Assembly (NCBI GenBank): GCA_963576785.1
Contig: OY756146.1
Coordinates: 620,001 to 684,000 of the forward strand
From: Chlorophyllum brunneum
Lineage: Eukaryota; Basidiomycota; Agaricomycetes; Agaricales; Agaricaceae
DNA: 64,000 nucleotides
Direction: 5' to 3'
This document shows, one piece after another, positions 48,601-62,046 of the stretch (its first letter is position 1; each line of letters opens with the position of its first letter). Under the pieces are notes generated by a model that worked only from the letters and a program-made list of their open reading frames with translations, was not told the DNA's origin and did no database searches. The position numbers were made by a program, and so were the translations under genes.

Positions 48601-49120
48601 CCCGTTCATTGGATTACTTCAATTTTCTCTTTAGATCCGACCAATGAACCATCGATAATAAGTCGCCGGTTTTTCAATCGGTCGATTGTTTATCCTTCGA
48701 CTCCCGAAAGGGCGCTTCGGAATGAACTGAGAATATTCTGAATTGCGGTGCCACGTGGATCGATAGACCCATGTTGATTTGTTGGGCGCACACAGTGCAC
48801 AGCCATGAATCCCGCTCTCGAGAGGTCACATGAAAAGACTACCTCCATGGACGACACAAAATACTTGCTACCATTCAGTGTATATTGAACGTCTCTCGAG
48901 GCTGAAAAAGAACATATTTTCTCTGTTCGGGCACCAAAACAACGGTTACGTCGTGAATCGTGAGAATCAGACCTAGGAGCAACGACATACGGTCCGCCCG
49001 GGAAAACTTCGTGGATACCAATGAACAAACTATGGCGTGGAGTTGGGTATTTAAGAAGAGGAGGTTTGAACGTTTGTCCCTCCGTCCCCCCTCATCCAGC
49101 TATCTTAACTATAGCAAAGA
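45631..49120. other. Gene-poor stretch
   Basis: No supported gene. A TATTTAAG motif at 49048-49055 is a plausible core promoter for the aldo-keto reductase starting at 49121. A TATATTTAAGG-like stretch on the minus strand near 45760 may serve the membrane protein gene. Confidence 0.45.
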
Positions 49121-50341
49121 ATGGCCGCTATTCCTCACATCACCCTCAATTCGGGCTTCAAGATGCCTCAAGTCGGGTACGTAGTCATCTCAAAACTCGA
49201 TATCCCTCGTTTTTCATACGCTCCCTCCTTCATCCAAACTAGCTTCGGCTTGTGGAAAGTGACGAACTGTGCTGACGTGGTTTACAACGCCATCAAGGCC
49301 GGATACCGCCTTTTCGACGGCGCTTTTGGTGCGTCTCAACTGCGCACAGTCGAATTTGGCGCCCATTTATCTTATCGCTATCTGTTTTTATTATCAGATT
49401 ACGGCAATGAGGAAGCAGCCGGCGCGGGCATCCAGCGTGCGATTTCGGAGGGTCTTGTCAAGCGCGAAGACCTTTTCATCACCTCCAAGCTCTGGAACAG
49501 CTTCCACGAAAAGGACAAGGTCGAGCCCATCGTCCGCCAACAACTCAAGTGGTGGGGTCTTGAGTACGTCGTCCTTGTTATATTCCGCTCCTCACAACCC
49601 GACTCAAAACGTCGTCCAGCTACTTTGACCTCTTCTTGATTCACTTCCCCGTCGCTCTCAAGTACGTTGATCCCGCAAAACACTATCCCACCGGGTGGAC
49701 CTACAAGGATGAGCACGGTGTCGACCAAGGCGTCGTTCCTGCCAACGTTCCCATCCAAGAGACGTGGCAAGCCCTCGAAGATCTCGTCGGGAAGAAGCTC
49801 GCTCGCTCCATAGGTGTCTCCAACTTCCAGGGCTCCCTCCTCATTGACCTTCTTCGCTATGCCAAGGTCCCCGTCTCCGCTCTTCAGATCGAGCATCATC
49901 CCTACCTCCTCCAATCTAACCTCATCGCCCTCGCGAAGGAGAAGGGCATCGCCGTGACCGCTTATGCTTCCTTTGGGCCTCAGAGCTTTGTCGAGCTCGG
50001 GTGGGACAAGGCGACGGTGCTCCAAACGCTCTTCGTCCATCCCACAATCGTCGAGATCGCTAAAAGTCATCAAAAGGAACCAGCCCAAATTCTCCTCCGC
50101 TGGGCCACCCAGCGTGGTCTCGCTGTCATCCCCAAGAGCAATGACCCAAACCGCCTTTTGCAAAATCTCGACTGCATTCACTTCGACCTTTCTGAAGCCG
50201 AACTCAAAGCTATTTCTGCCTTGGATCGGGGCCTTCGATTCAACGACCCTGTTGATGTAAGTGAAATACTTCTCCACTGAAACGCCATGACATAATTCAT
50301 ATTTTTTTCAGTACCTTGGTACCCTCCAGATCTTCGGTTAA
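49121..50341 (+). CDS. Aldo-keto reductase, xylose-reductase-like
   Basis: NAD(P)H-dependent reductase of aldehydes and aldoses, cytosolic. Five exons: 49121-49176, 49243-49328, 49398-49563, 49620-50256, 50312-50341; 324 residues, the usual AKR length. The catalytic tetrad is visible: Asp and Tyr in RLFDGAFDYGNE, Lys in FITSKLWN and His in DLFLIHFPV. Cofactor-binding signatures are SIGVSNF and [14 protein letters not shown], the last carrying the Lys-Ser-Asn...Arg pattern that contacts the 2'-phosphate of NADPH. The N-terminus [17 protein letters not shown] and the [11 protein letters not shown] insert are like fungal D-xylose reductases (AKR2). The last exon encodes only YLGTLQIFG. Substrate not determinable from sequence. 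Confidence 0.9.
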
Positions 50342-52328
50342 AAGGAGTCTTCAAGTGCCTGTTATTTTTTATATGTAAAATATTGTTATCGGTGAATCTA
50401 ACCGTTTGCACCGCCTGCTTAGATTCGACCAGCTCTACGTAACAAATTACCGTGGTCCCCACGGGCCCTCGGCGTCGTGAACTTAACCATGCCATAACCT
50501 AAAGGCACTCCACTGACTAGGAAAACCAGAATCAAGTTGTGATGAAAGCAACTAAATATAGGGAAGCAGATAGAATTTCCCTGAAGTTTTTCCGACCGAT
50601 CACCCTCGTTTGCACTGTCCAATTGGAAGACTGCCACGTTTTTCCAGTTCCGCTCCCCATACAATGATAGGTGTCGAGGAAAACGTTCCCTTAAGTGAGG
50701 GATTCCAGTTGATATATAGCAGTTGTGCTTGTGTGATCACATTTTATTGTGTTCTGATCCTTGGTTGACCCCGAATACCAAAAGAATATTATATTACGGC
50801 AGTTACTGAGTCTCACACCTAGTGTTACACTACTATTACTCTGGAAGAATAGTTCCAACCTATGTGACAAGTTATAGCCTGTTGCACAGCAACAAGTTCC
50901 ACATAGCAGAAAGGGACCTGTCTTTCATTCAACCTCCTAGGGAGGTCTGTTAGCAATACTAACCCATTCTATAATGGCTACACTATGACCTGTTTACGGT
51001 GAAGAAGCTATACATCAGGGAATTTGCATAATATATGATCCTGGGGTCTGAAAAGTTACTGTTTCCTGGGGTGGGAACTTTGAGCTGCCATTTGGTTTCA
51101 TTCACTGAAAAAGCTTTGGATCTCATAAAATAAGAATACACTGTATGTGCAACTTGAACTTGTATACATCACTTAAACTACTCTAGCACGCAAATGAGAT
51201 GCAGAAATGTGCGTGCGGAGTACGGTCAAAAATGCATCCTCGTGAACAAGAATCATGCTTTGTGTGTTTGCCTTTACTTGATTCCTCGTACTCAGTATTA
51301 TTCATAGCTTGAAGAGTGTCATTCAGTCCAAGCGTCTCGATTATCGTGTCACTCTTCATACCCCTGCCATGTGTTGAACATTCAATCAGTGTTTAACATG
51401 TCTCACACCAACCAGCAAGTTGCTCTCTCTAGTATGTTCATTGCTGTCACTGAACTACTGAAAGTTTAGCAGAATATAATGACTCAAGTTGTTAGCCAAT
51501 ACAACGAGCTTCGCGCACCCAAATCAAACATATAGTCATTGCCCCAAGCGATTAACGAGGTGCATTGGCCACATCATAAATTCTTTCAATTGCAGTCAAC
51601 TGATTCTGTTGTTTAATAGCCAACTTCAGTAGCTATCCCTGATAGGACCATCTTCATTCTGAACACCCAATATCTAAGTCAGTCGAAGTACAAAATTGGC
51701 GCACAGGAATAACGTTTCTATGAAACATTATTTTGAGAGCCGGAACATACTAATGTCGGCAAACGTTCCAGAGTACACCCTTGATAAATTTTGACATCCA
51801 AATACTTGTGCAGAACGCTCACCGGCAATGGTTCCCCAGCCCGGGCCTTTTTGACTCGCGATAGTAAAAAATGTAATAGGGTATCGACAGCCTCGAAATG
51901 CTGTACAATAGTATATTGAAATAACACGGCTATCCCCGGTAATAACGGGGGCGGCAAGTAACCCCAATCCTAGAAGAATAGATGTTAGGCAAGTCAAGCA
52001 CAGAGGGAATCACCCCTGCACCGTAGAGTCGCTTAGAAGCCACGGATTGATGACCCCATGAAAACCATCTGAACACAAGTATCTAAGATATCCCTATAAG
52101 CTTCTGTGTCGGACTATGAACCATTAATCAGGCAGTAGTTTGGTTCCCTTTGTTGGAAAATTTCCATTCATGATTGTTCTGGGTAACTACATATCCAATT
52201 CCAACATTTAAACCGTCTATGAGAAAGCCAACGAGTCCATGATCCAATGTACAAAATTTTTGAGGTCCTTTATGAAGAGACGAAAGGGTAAAATGAAGAA
52301 GTATGCATTGAGGAGATCCCGAGGAAGT
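50342..52328. other. Gene-poor stretch between the reductase and GFA1
   Basis: AT-rich, with no supported gene. A minus-strand exon-like pair around 51750-52000 (hydrophobic N-terminus MTCLTSILLGLGLLAAPVIT) was examined but has no family match or clean gene model. Confidence 0.45.
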
Positions 52329-54827
<2,499 letters not shown>

Positions 54828-55987
54828 GATAGGCGAGAGAAGAAAGGGGCTACAGCGAGGGACAATCCAAGTTAGACGAGCTCGTTGTCGATGGCGATGA
54901 CGAGGACAGACCTGCTGAATGTAGGGGTGGGTGTAACGTAGAAAAAGACGCGTGGTGCAGGAGACGAGACAAGATGGATGTTTGAGGGCACGCCCACGGC
55001 CTTGATATTAGGCCAGGAGACGGCCAAACATACACAAATCCACTATCACCACCTCAACGGAGCATAGCCTTTCCGTCCCCGGCATTTGATCTCCCTAGAT
55101 AAATGTATTGCTCTGCCCCTAGTTGGCTTGCCCTGTAAACCTGGCTGTGCCTCTTTGGTCATGCCGCGCACCATCATTGAATTTGATTCCGGTTTCCCGT
55201 GTTTTATTACCCCAAACGACGCGAACCTTTCCCCTTGGCAGCGTATAATCTGCACGGCCACGGAGAATTCGAGCGCTGCTCGATACGCGGGAAACATAAG
55301 AATTTGACATACAATACCATTTACGGTCACCCTACCATAATTCCCATACCATAACCCCCTAAGAAAATGATGTATCGTCGCCCACCGGCTATTCATTTAC
55401 ACGCGACCACTGTTGTGTTCGATGAATGTTTTCCTGTGCTCTTATTTTACTCATCACTGGAGAAGACATAAGTATTACTCTCACCTAGGTTGAATATGGC
55501 CGTTGTACGTCTAAGGAAGTTCGCGTCCATCGGTACTTGATAAAATCCTACATAGTCTATCAATATTGACATCCCTTGTGGCGTTTCGGCATCAGTGCTC
55601 TACCCCCGGACCCTGATGCGCTGGTCTGTGCATCAGCATTCTGACGCTATACATCGACCATCTAGTTGTAAATTGCGCTTTGTTCTACTTCCATCATTTA
55701 CTTGTGGATCTGAGCGGTGTTTCACAGCAAGCGACCTCAAAAAGAGTTCTTCCGAGTAGGGGAAAGGCACCGGTAAATGAGGCGACCATCACATCATTTA
55801 GTGTCCTCCTTACCACATTCCACCAAGGGGATTCACACGGGCGGTGGTCTGACGTACAAATAACATATACAGTGCAATTTCGCGCCTCACACAACGATTC
55901 ACAACCTCTCTATCATTCTTTGATCGAAAGACACTACAGGACCGACAACGAAGGTCTTCTACGAGCATTGGTAAAAGTGAAAGCTTC
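54828..55987. other. Intergenic stretch between GFA1 and the GEgh16-like gene
   Basis: Contains the GFA1 promoter side (54828-55030) and no supported gene. ORFs here have no family features; the one at 55680-56147 on the plus strand overlaps the last exon of the opposite gene. Confidence 0.45.
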
Positions 55988-57465
55988 TCAAGCCCAGATC
56001 CAGCTGATACCCCTGCGCACATTGTTCGCAATCTCCTCTCCTCGCCCTTCGATCTCGGCAAGAAGAGCTCTGGCCGCACGAGATCCCTTTTCACACCGAT
56101 CAATGAATGTTGGTAGCTCGAAAGGAGATGATCAACTTACACCCTGAGCAAACCTGCCTTTAGCCAAGTTGCCAGTACCAGCACCAGCACCAGTTGCCTT
56201 GCCGTTGCCGGTAGCACCCGCTTGGGCACCATTGCCAGTAGCCTTTTGCGTCGTGCCGGTGGTAGCGCCGTTGGCATTGGCATTGCCTGCAACTCCTGCA
56301 GCGCCCTTGCCATTACCATTACCAGCACCTCCGCCAGCGCCGTTGGCTTTGGCACTGCCTGCAGCTCCTGCAGCGCCCTTGCCATTACCGTTACCAGCGC
56401 CCTTGCCTTTACCATTAGCAGCTCCAGCAGCTCCGGTAGCACCCTTGCCTTTACCCTGACCAATTTGCTTCGTGGTCGTACCAGCACCAGTAGCACCAGT
56501 ACTAGCACCTGTTCCGGAAGTATCTGTGCTGTTTGTGCCCGTAGCAGTTCCGGAAGCATCTGTACTATTGGTGCCTGTAGTTCCGGAAGCATCTGTACTG
56601 TCTGTGCCCGTGGTTCCAGAAGCATCTGTGCTGTTGGTGCCCGTAGCGGTCCCGGATGCATCAGCCGTGCCCGCGGTTCCGGTCGCAGTCGAGTTGCTAG
56701 CAGTACTATTGGCATTACCACCCTGCTGGACGGCAACACAGTTACCGAATCCTCCCAGAGTTTTGAAAGCCTACACATATAAATAGTATCAAATTAGCGA
56801 ACTTAGCTCCAAAGCAAGCGCAACACGAGGGTGCGAACAGATGAACCGAAGACACCCACCACAAGGCAAAGATCTCCTGAGGCACCTCCTGTGCATTTCG
56901 TGCTAGCAGGAAGAGAAGCAACGATCTGCTGGGAACCAGTACTCTTAGGAGCCTAGGCAAAAGACAGGAGTGAGTTCAAGGAAAGGAGTTCGGCGGCGTA
57001 AAGGAGAATTAATGAACTCACCGCATCACCATTCTGCGAAACAGTCATGGCGACAAAACTCTTGCCATTCCCAGTAGCAGTAGCATCAACTTGGGCCGTC
57101 ACTTGTCTCGAGCCATCGCGACCACTGTCATGATCAACCAAAAAGTGAATGCCATCAGTATTCATAATACCCCCATTGAAACTAAATTTAGCACAAAATC
57201 GAGAAAGGAGAACTCACCGATTGAAGTTTGTGACGGTCGTGGTGAATGTACCATCAGCAGCAGCCTGCACAGGTGTGCTCTTTCCGATGGCAGACGCAAC
57301 ATTGACACCCGCTCCGCAAGGTGCTTGAGCAGTAGGCCGCTTGACGTTCTTTCGCACAGGGGCGGTCGAGCCTAGTCCAAGAACGGGTGCTACAGCGGCG
57401 TGCGCATGCACCTCGAGAGACACAGCGAGTAAGATAGTAAGAGCAGTCCAGACTTTAGTCAACAT
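55988..57465 (-). CDS. Secreted Gas1/GEgh16-like (Egh16 family) protein with low-complexity tail
   Basis: Five exons: 57465-57218, 57124-57022, 56952-56860, 56770-56141, 56086-55988; 390 residues. Residues 1-22 are a signal peptide, then AHAAVAPVLG. The family core follows: RPTAQAPCGAG, DGTFTTTVTNFNRGRDGSRQ, NGKSFVAMTVSQNGDA, SQQIVASLPASTKC, CLVAFKTLGGFGNCVAVQQ, with conserved cysteines. Exon 4 then encodes about 190 residues of Gly/Ala/Thr/Asn-rich repeats (TGTNSTDASG units, GAGNGNGKGAAG units). The last exon returns to unique sequence, SRAARALLAEIEGRGEEI ending in a tryptophan-rich WIWA. Homologues are secreted proteins made in fungal appressoria or fruiting bodies; the biochemical role is unknown. 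A TATA-like ATATAAG lies about 250 bp upstream of the start. Confidence 0.85.
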
Positions 57466-57709
57466 GTCGAACAATGCAGGGATTTTGAAGCGTGCAGCGG
57501 ATTTGAAAAGCCTTCGAGGCGACAAGAATAAGTCACTGCTAGAGCGAACTTGTTTTGAGCTTGAGAAATGAAGACTCTAAAGTGGTTGCCTTTGAAATTA
57601 AGAATGGGAGGAACCAGTCCCAAAGGTTGACCTGCAGAAGAAGAGAGGGAAGGTTGTGAAAAGAAAAGGTGGGAGAACCTGGGAGAAAGTATAACACGCA
57701 TCTCGACAA

Positions 57710-57717
57710 CTTATATG
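57710..57717 (-). promoter_or_regulatory. TATA-like box of the Egh16-like gene
   Basis: The minus strand reads CATATAAG about 245-250 bp 5' of the ATG, implying a leader of roughly 200 nt. Nothing else in the gap stands out as a core promoter. Confidence 0.3.
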
Positions 57718-60700
57718 CCTACAACAAATTAGCCCCACGAAAGGCTTTTGTTTCTGTGACCTGATTGGTCTTCGGACCATAGATGATGGGATCCAAACTC
57801 TGATCTTGCACCTTTCATTCATTGCATGCGGTATACGCGGTAACTATCATCCCTGTGTGTTCAATTTGCGGAATTGATGGTGGTCACCATCGAGCGTCTG
57901 ATGCACTGCCGTTCTGTTGCTGCCCTTATGTTGCCAACCGCGTTGGTCCCTTGTACAACTAGTCCTTGTGCAGGGTTTCCACAATCTACAGGTCATTGTT
58001 TTTGAAAGCATCTGGTTCGTGATGCAACCAGACCGTCTTCCCCTTGAGAGTATTTCAGCTGGGAAATGAAGGTCCACACGACCAACAACGGAGGTCACTC
58101 CACTCGTGTATCACACCACACCGGGAATGATGGACCAACTCCGAACACCGAGGATGGCATAAACGTTGGGTTCGGCGGTCGACCTATCTTAAAACGGGGG
58201 TTGGCACTAGTAAAATACCTCATAGGATACATCCAATCGATGGCCACTCCAATCCGCTCCAATTTCCATCTTAGAGACGCGCTACTACTGGATGTTGAAC
58301 AATGAGCTCAACGACGATACTCCTCGTCGGCATGCATACCCACTCCACTCACAATTTCTCATGCGTCTGACCCTCGCAACGCATGCACTCAAACTTACCC
58401 CTAGCGGATTGCAAAGATAGGGGCTCCGAGCCTGACGTCACAAGGAGTTTGCTACTGGGTGACTCCAGACTCAGGTGCAGCATATACATAGGACATCGAT
58501 TTCGTTGTCTTGAACACCATCTTACCTCTCTGTTGTTACCCAGTACATCCTGTACCATGCCAATTCAGTAGGAGCTCATGCTATTTATCATCAGAATGGA
58601 CTTGACCGGCAATCGTATCCAGTCTCCAAGGTCCCCATATCATTCGTAAGCATCCGGAGCACAAGAAGCAGACAGCTAGAGGCTTACCCATGTCAAATAT
58701 CTCACAGACACGCATAAACGCCGTACAATTATTCCGGGGTAGGAAGTTGAACAAGCCGTGCTTCTCTGAGATATTCATAGTACCACTACCTGTAGATTCC
58801 TCTACGTGACATTTATCGGCTTCAAACCCAAGTTCTCGATGCAGATCGGTCGTCACGTTCAAGTCCACTGATACAGTCTCTCAGGACAAATGTTGCTGGT
58901 GCTTGGTGAGCCATTTCCTCCTTGTTGCCTTCCAGCCATGAATACTCCTTTCTTGAAACAGATTCACTGTTACTGAGATTCCAGTGCACCATACCAGTTG
59001 GGATTGGCTTGGCGAATTCTCAAGCATCGGACCCGCATTTTGGAGGAATGACTTTAGCATAAGCACGGGGTGGGCAACCTGCGTCTATATTAGGAGTTCA
59101 GCTATAGCATTTTATTTACAAATGTCCCCTTCACCTGTCAAAACCGACGGTATTCGTGGCCATAGCGCGTGTTTTCATAAGTCATGAGAGTGTTACTGAG
59201 TGGAATTCCATGGACAATGGAAATTGAATGGAAATTGGGCGACGCACGGATACTCCTAGTTCCCACGTCCCAAAGCTTCACCATTCTTTTGTCCCACCCA
59301 GAAATTCACAAAAAATGGCCGCGGAATCTCTTGCGAGTGGCAGACTGTGGCCTACTTGACGAGATCCGGTCGGTTGATCTTCTGAGATTGCAACAGCTTT
59401 TAGCCAATGCCGCTTGCGACTTCACTCTCCTCTGCTCAAATCCCAACTTGCAGTCCAGTTCGGTGACGCGCTAGCGCGCGGAATGTACTTATTCCCTCTC
59501 ATCTCGGACGGGAGTACGGGTCATTGTTTTGGCTGATCCAAGTTCAACTATCTGCCATAATTTTGCAGATGAATCACCTCGAAACACCCTTTGGATTGAT
59601 TAGTTATTGCATCAAGTGTAGGAGGGGGATCAGGAGAATATTCGGTAGAGACGAAATGAAGTCGGAAGCCATGTGAGCGATACCTTCGATCCCCATCGTG
59701 CGGTCCATGAACTGAAAGAACTGTTCTTTTCTCGTGGCTAGAAATATCTTATCTCTTCGAGGTTCCTCTAAACACCACCTTACTCCCAGATTTATCCATG
59801 ATTAAACATGTCCAATAATCCAGGATTCTGGCTCTACACTCGCGCTTGATGCTGCCGTGAAACGTTGATTGTTCTCGAGTAGGCCCCTCGTCACGGCCCT
59901 CGCAGAACAAATCGGGAAAACGCGACTCATTATCCCAGTAATCCCAGTATCGTGACCATTGGCCGGATGACGAACACCGTACACACGAATGTCGGCCCCA
60001 CCCTGAGATGCGCGGTGGTCTCTTACAATACAAGACATCGACACACCCCCATCTGGTGCTAGAGTTCTCATATTTGTGTTAGTAATGTCTTGGTGGATCT
60101 GAGAGCGACGATGCACCTTCTAGACTTCTTTCAGAAGGTCCCTCGGCCCCCGCTCTGATCTCGACTGACATCTGCACGCCATACCCTACCAGAAGGCGTC
60201 AGCCTACGCTTCTGTTTACAATCATTCATTACCAAGTGGAAACAGACACAAAAGGGATATTACTCAGGTGGCCAATATCAATGCGACTCTGGCAGGGGAT
60301 CGTTCCCTGTACCTAGATACTAGCACCATGGCCAAATAAAGCTCAGCAAGATAACAAGTTGGGATAACATCGTTCGTCGCTTCCAATACCCTGTCAATAT
60401 ATCACTTCTCATACTCATGCCCTCTCTTCTCTCGAAGCTTGTAATTTGATAAGCTCAAGTATCCTGTTCGAACTGATGTATTTCCTGATCGGTCGAAGCT
60501 GCCGCGTGTTTCTGGGAGCGTATGCACCCTCCAATCCCCGTTTTCTACAATTTAGTTGGGTGCGGATAAATCAAGTCCACCCCCTTCAATCACGGAATGA
60601 CCTCTATAATTATCGGAGGTTGTTTGGAACGCGAAATGCGCGGGAATATGGCGGATGGATACCGACCGCAATTCCAGTTGCCGATATGGCTTGGGAGATC

Positions 60701-61019
60701 CACTCATCTAGGGGAGCACTTTCCGCAATCTTCTGTGAACATTCTCAGGAAGTATCCGGGCCCTCCTGGCACTCTCGTACGTGGGACTATTCAAAATCCT
60801 TGTTCTGCCTCAGTCTACTTACCTGCTGCACCGCCCAAGACGTACTTACCACGAGACGGACGTGATAGTGAGGGTTCAATGGTTGATGGGTACGGGATAT
60901 GATCCTGCCTCTCTCTCCACGTGATTGAAGGTTTGAAGAAGCCTATATTCGATGCAGCCATCAAAAGTTCAGCGATAGAGTCGCTCTAGTAAGCGTTCAT
61001 CCCACCTTGTCCATTTAAC
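57718..61019. other. Gene-poor stretch
   Basis: No supported gene. Protein-like ORFs were inspected at 58581-58868 (minus), 59184-59474 (plus), 59749-60116 (minus) and 60446-60902 (plus). None shows family motifs or closes into a spliced model. Confidence 0.4.
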
Positions 61020-62046
61020 ATGCCCTCCCAGTCCTCGCAATTTCACTTCATCGACCTTCCACCCGAACTGCAACGAGAAATCTTCCACACAAGTGCCTTG
61101 GAGGACATGGGTAATGCAACTCGACTTGTCAGAGTCTCCAAAAGGGCCTACCACTGGTGTGTCAGGTTTTCTGTCAAGCCTGACATACGTTGCTGACTTG
61201 CCGTGCTCCAGGATAACTCCAGTCATCTACGACATGGTCACGTTAGGTTCTGACGACACGGCGTTATTCATGCGCACCCTTGCGGCCAAGCCGGCCGATT
61301 TTTTCGCGACTCACGTCAGGTGTCTCTGCCTGTCTGTTTCTGTGGAACCCGGAGATGCGGAGAAAATTCTATCCATATGCACAGGAGTGAGAAGCCTCGC
61401 CTTCTGGGTCGATTACCTCTCCACCTTCCCAGACTCCTCGATTTCCCATTTAATATCTCCACTTTCGCTACAGAGGCTCTCTATCGAGGCCCAGCACCTC
61501 CAGGCCATATGCCATGGCTCCTTTGGCACATCCGGTGGCTCCAGCCACGTTTGGTATGCTAGGCTGACACACCTTGATATCGTCTTTTGGGAGGACGACG
61601 ACAACTCGCACGCTCTTCCTTATCTCACCCAGCTCCAATCCCTAACACAACTCGGCCTATGGCACCCCCACGGACTCGTTGACGAAAAGCTCGTACCTCT
61701 TGTATTGAACGCCTGCAAACGGCTGAAAATCCTACTTCTTGTCGTCGACGAGAATGATTTGATCGAGAACCCTCTCACATTCCAGGATCCGCGCGTAGTT
61801 TTGATGCCGTATCCACCTAGAATCGTTCGGGATTGGGAAGCTTCTTTCACGGGACAGTCGAGCACTTGGTCGCGAGCGAAGGAAGCATTCCTTGCTCATG
61901 TTAATACCCAGAGGATATCCGATGGTGACTCAGGTGAGCAGACTCAATGCATTGTTCAACTGGGATCAAAAACCACTCGCAGGTGCGCATTCCTTTGTAG
62001 GGGGTGTTACATCGTAGCACCGTTAGCCGATTACACCACAGTCTAA
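61020..62046 (+). CDS. F-box domain protein
   Basis: Two exons, 61020-61156 and 61212-62046 (55-nt intron; phases close on the Trp of YHW). The product is about 323 residues if the frame runs to TAA at 62044-62046. The N-terminus FIDLPPELQREIFHTSALED is a fungal F-box entry, followed by RLVRVSKRAYHWITPVIYDM, a common basidiomycete F-box/neighbour pattern. The body has leucine-rich-repeat-like spacing (LTHLDIVFW, LTQLGLWHPHGL, LKILLLVVD). It is expected to act as a substrate receptor of an SCF ubiquitin ligase, though many fungal members are uncharacterised. The 3' end is uncertain, since a GTGCGC donor lies at 61983 and could splice to an unseen exon. Confidence 0.72.

Noticed and set aside
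51718..51997. Small secreted-protein-like minus-strand ORF
   Set aside because: There is a hydrophobic start, but two frames compete, no family motif is seen and no spliced model closes.
55680..56147. 155-codon plus-strand ORF
   Set aside because: It has no family features and overlaps the well-supported last exon of the opposite gene.
56169..56786. Long plus-strand ORFs rich in Ala-Pro-Leu or Ser
   Set aside because: They are antisense readings of the repeat-coding exon of the Egh16-like gene.
59749..60902. Overlapping ORFs of about 100 codons on both strands
   Set aside because: No motifs, no splice-linked partners and no similarity to neighbouring genes.
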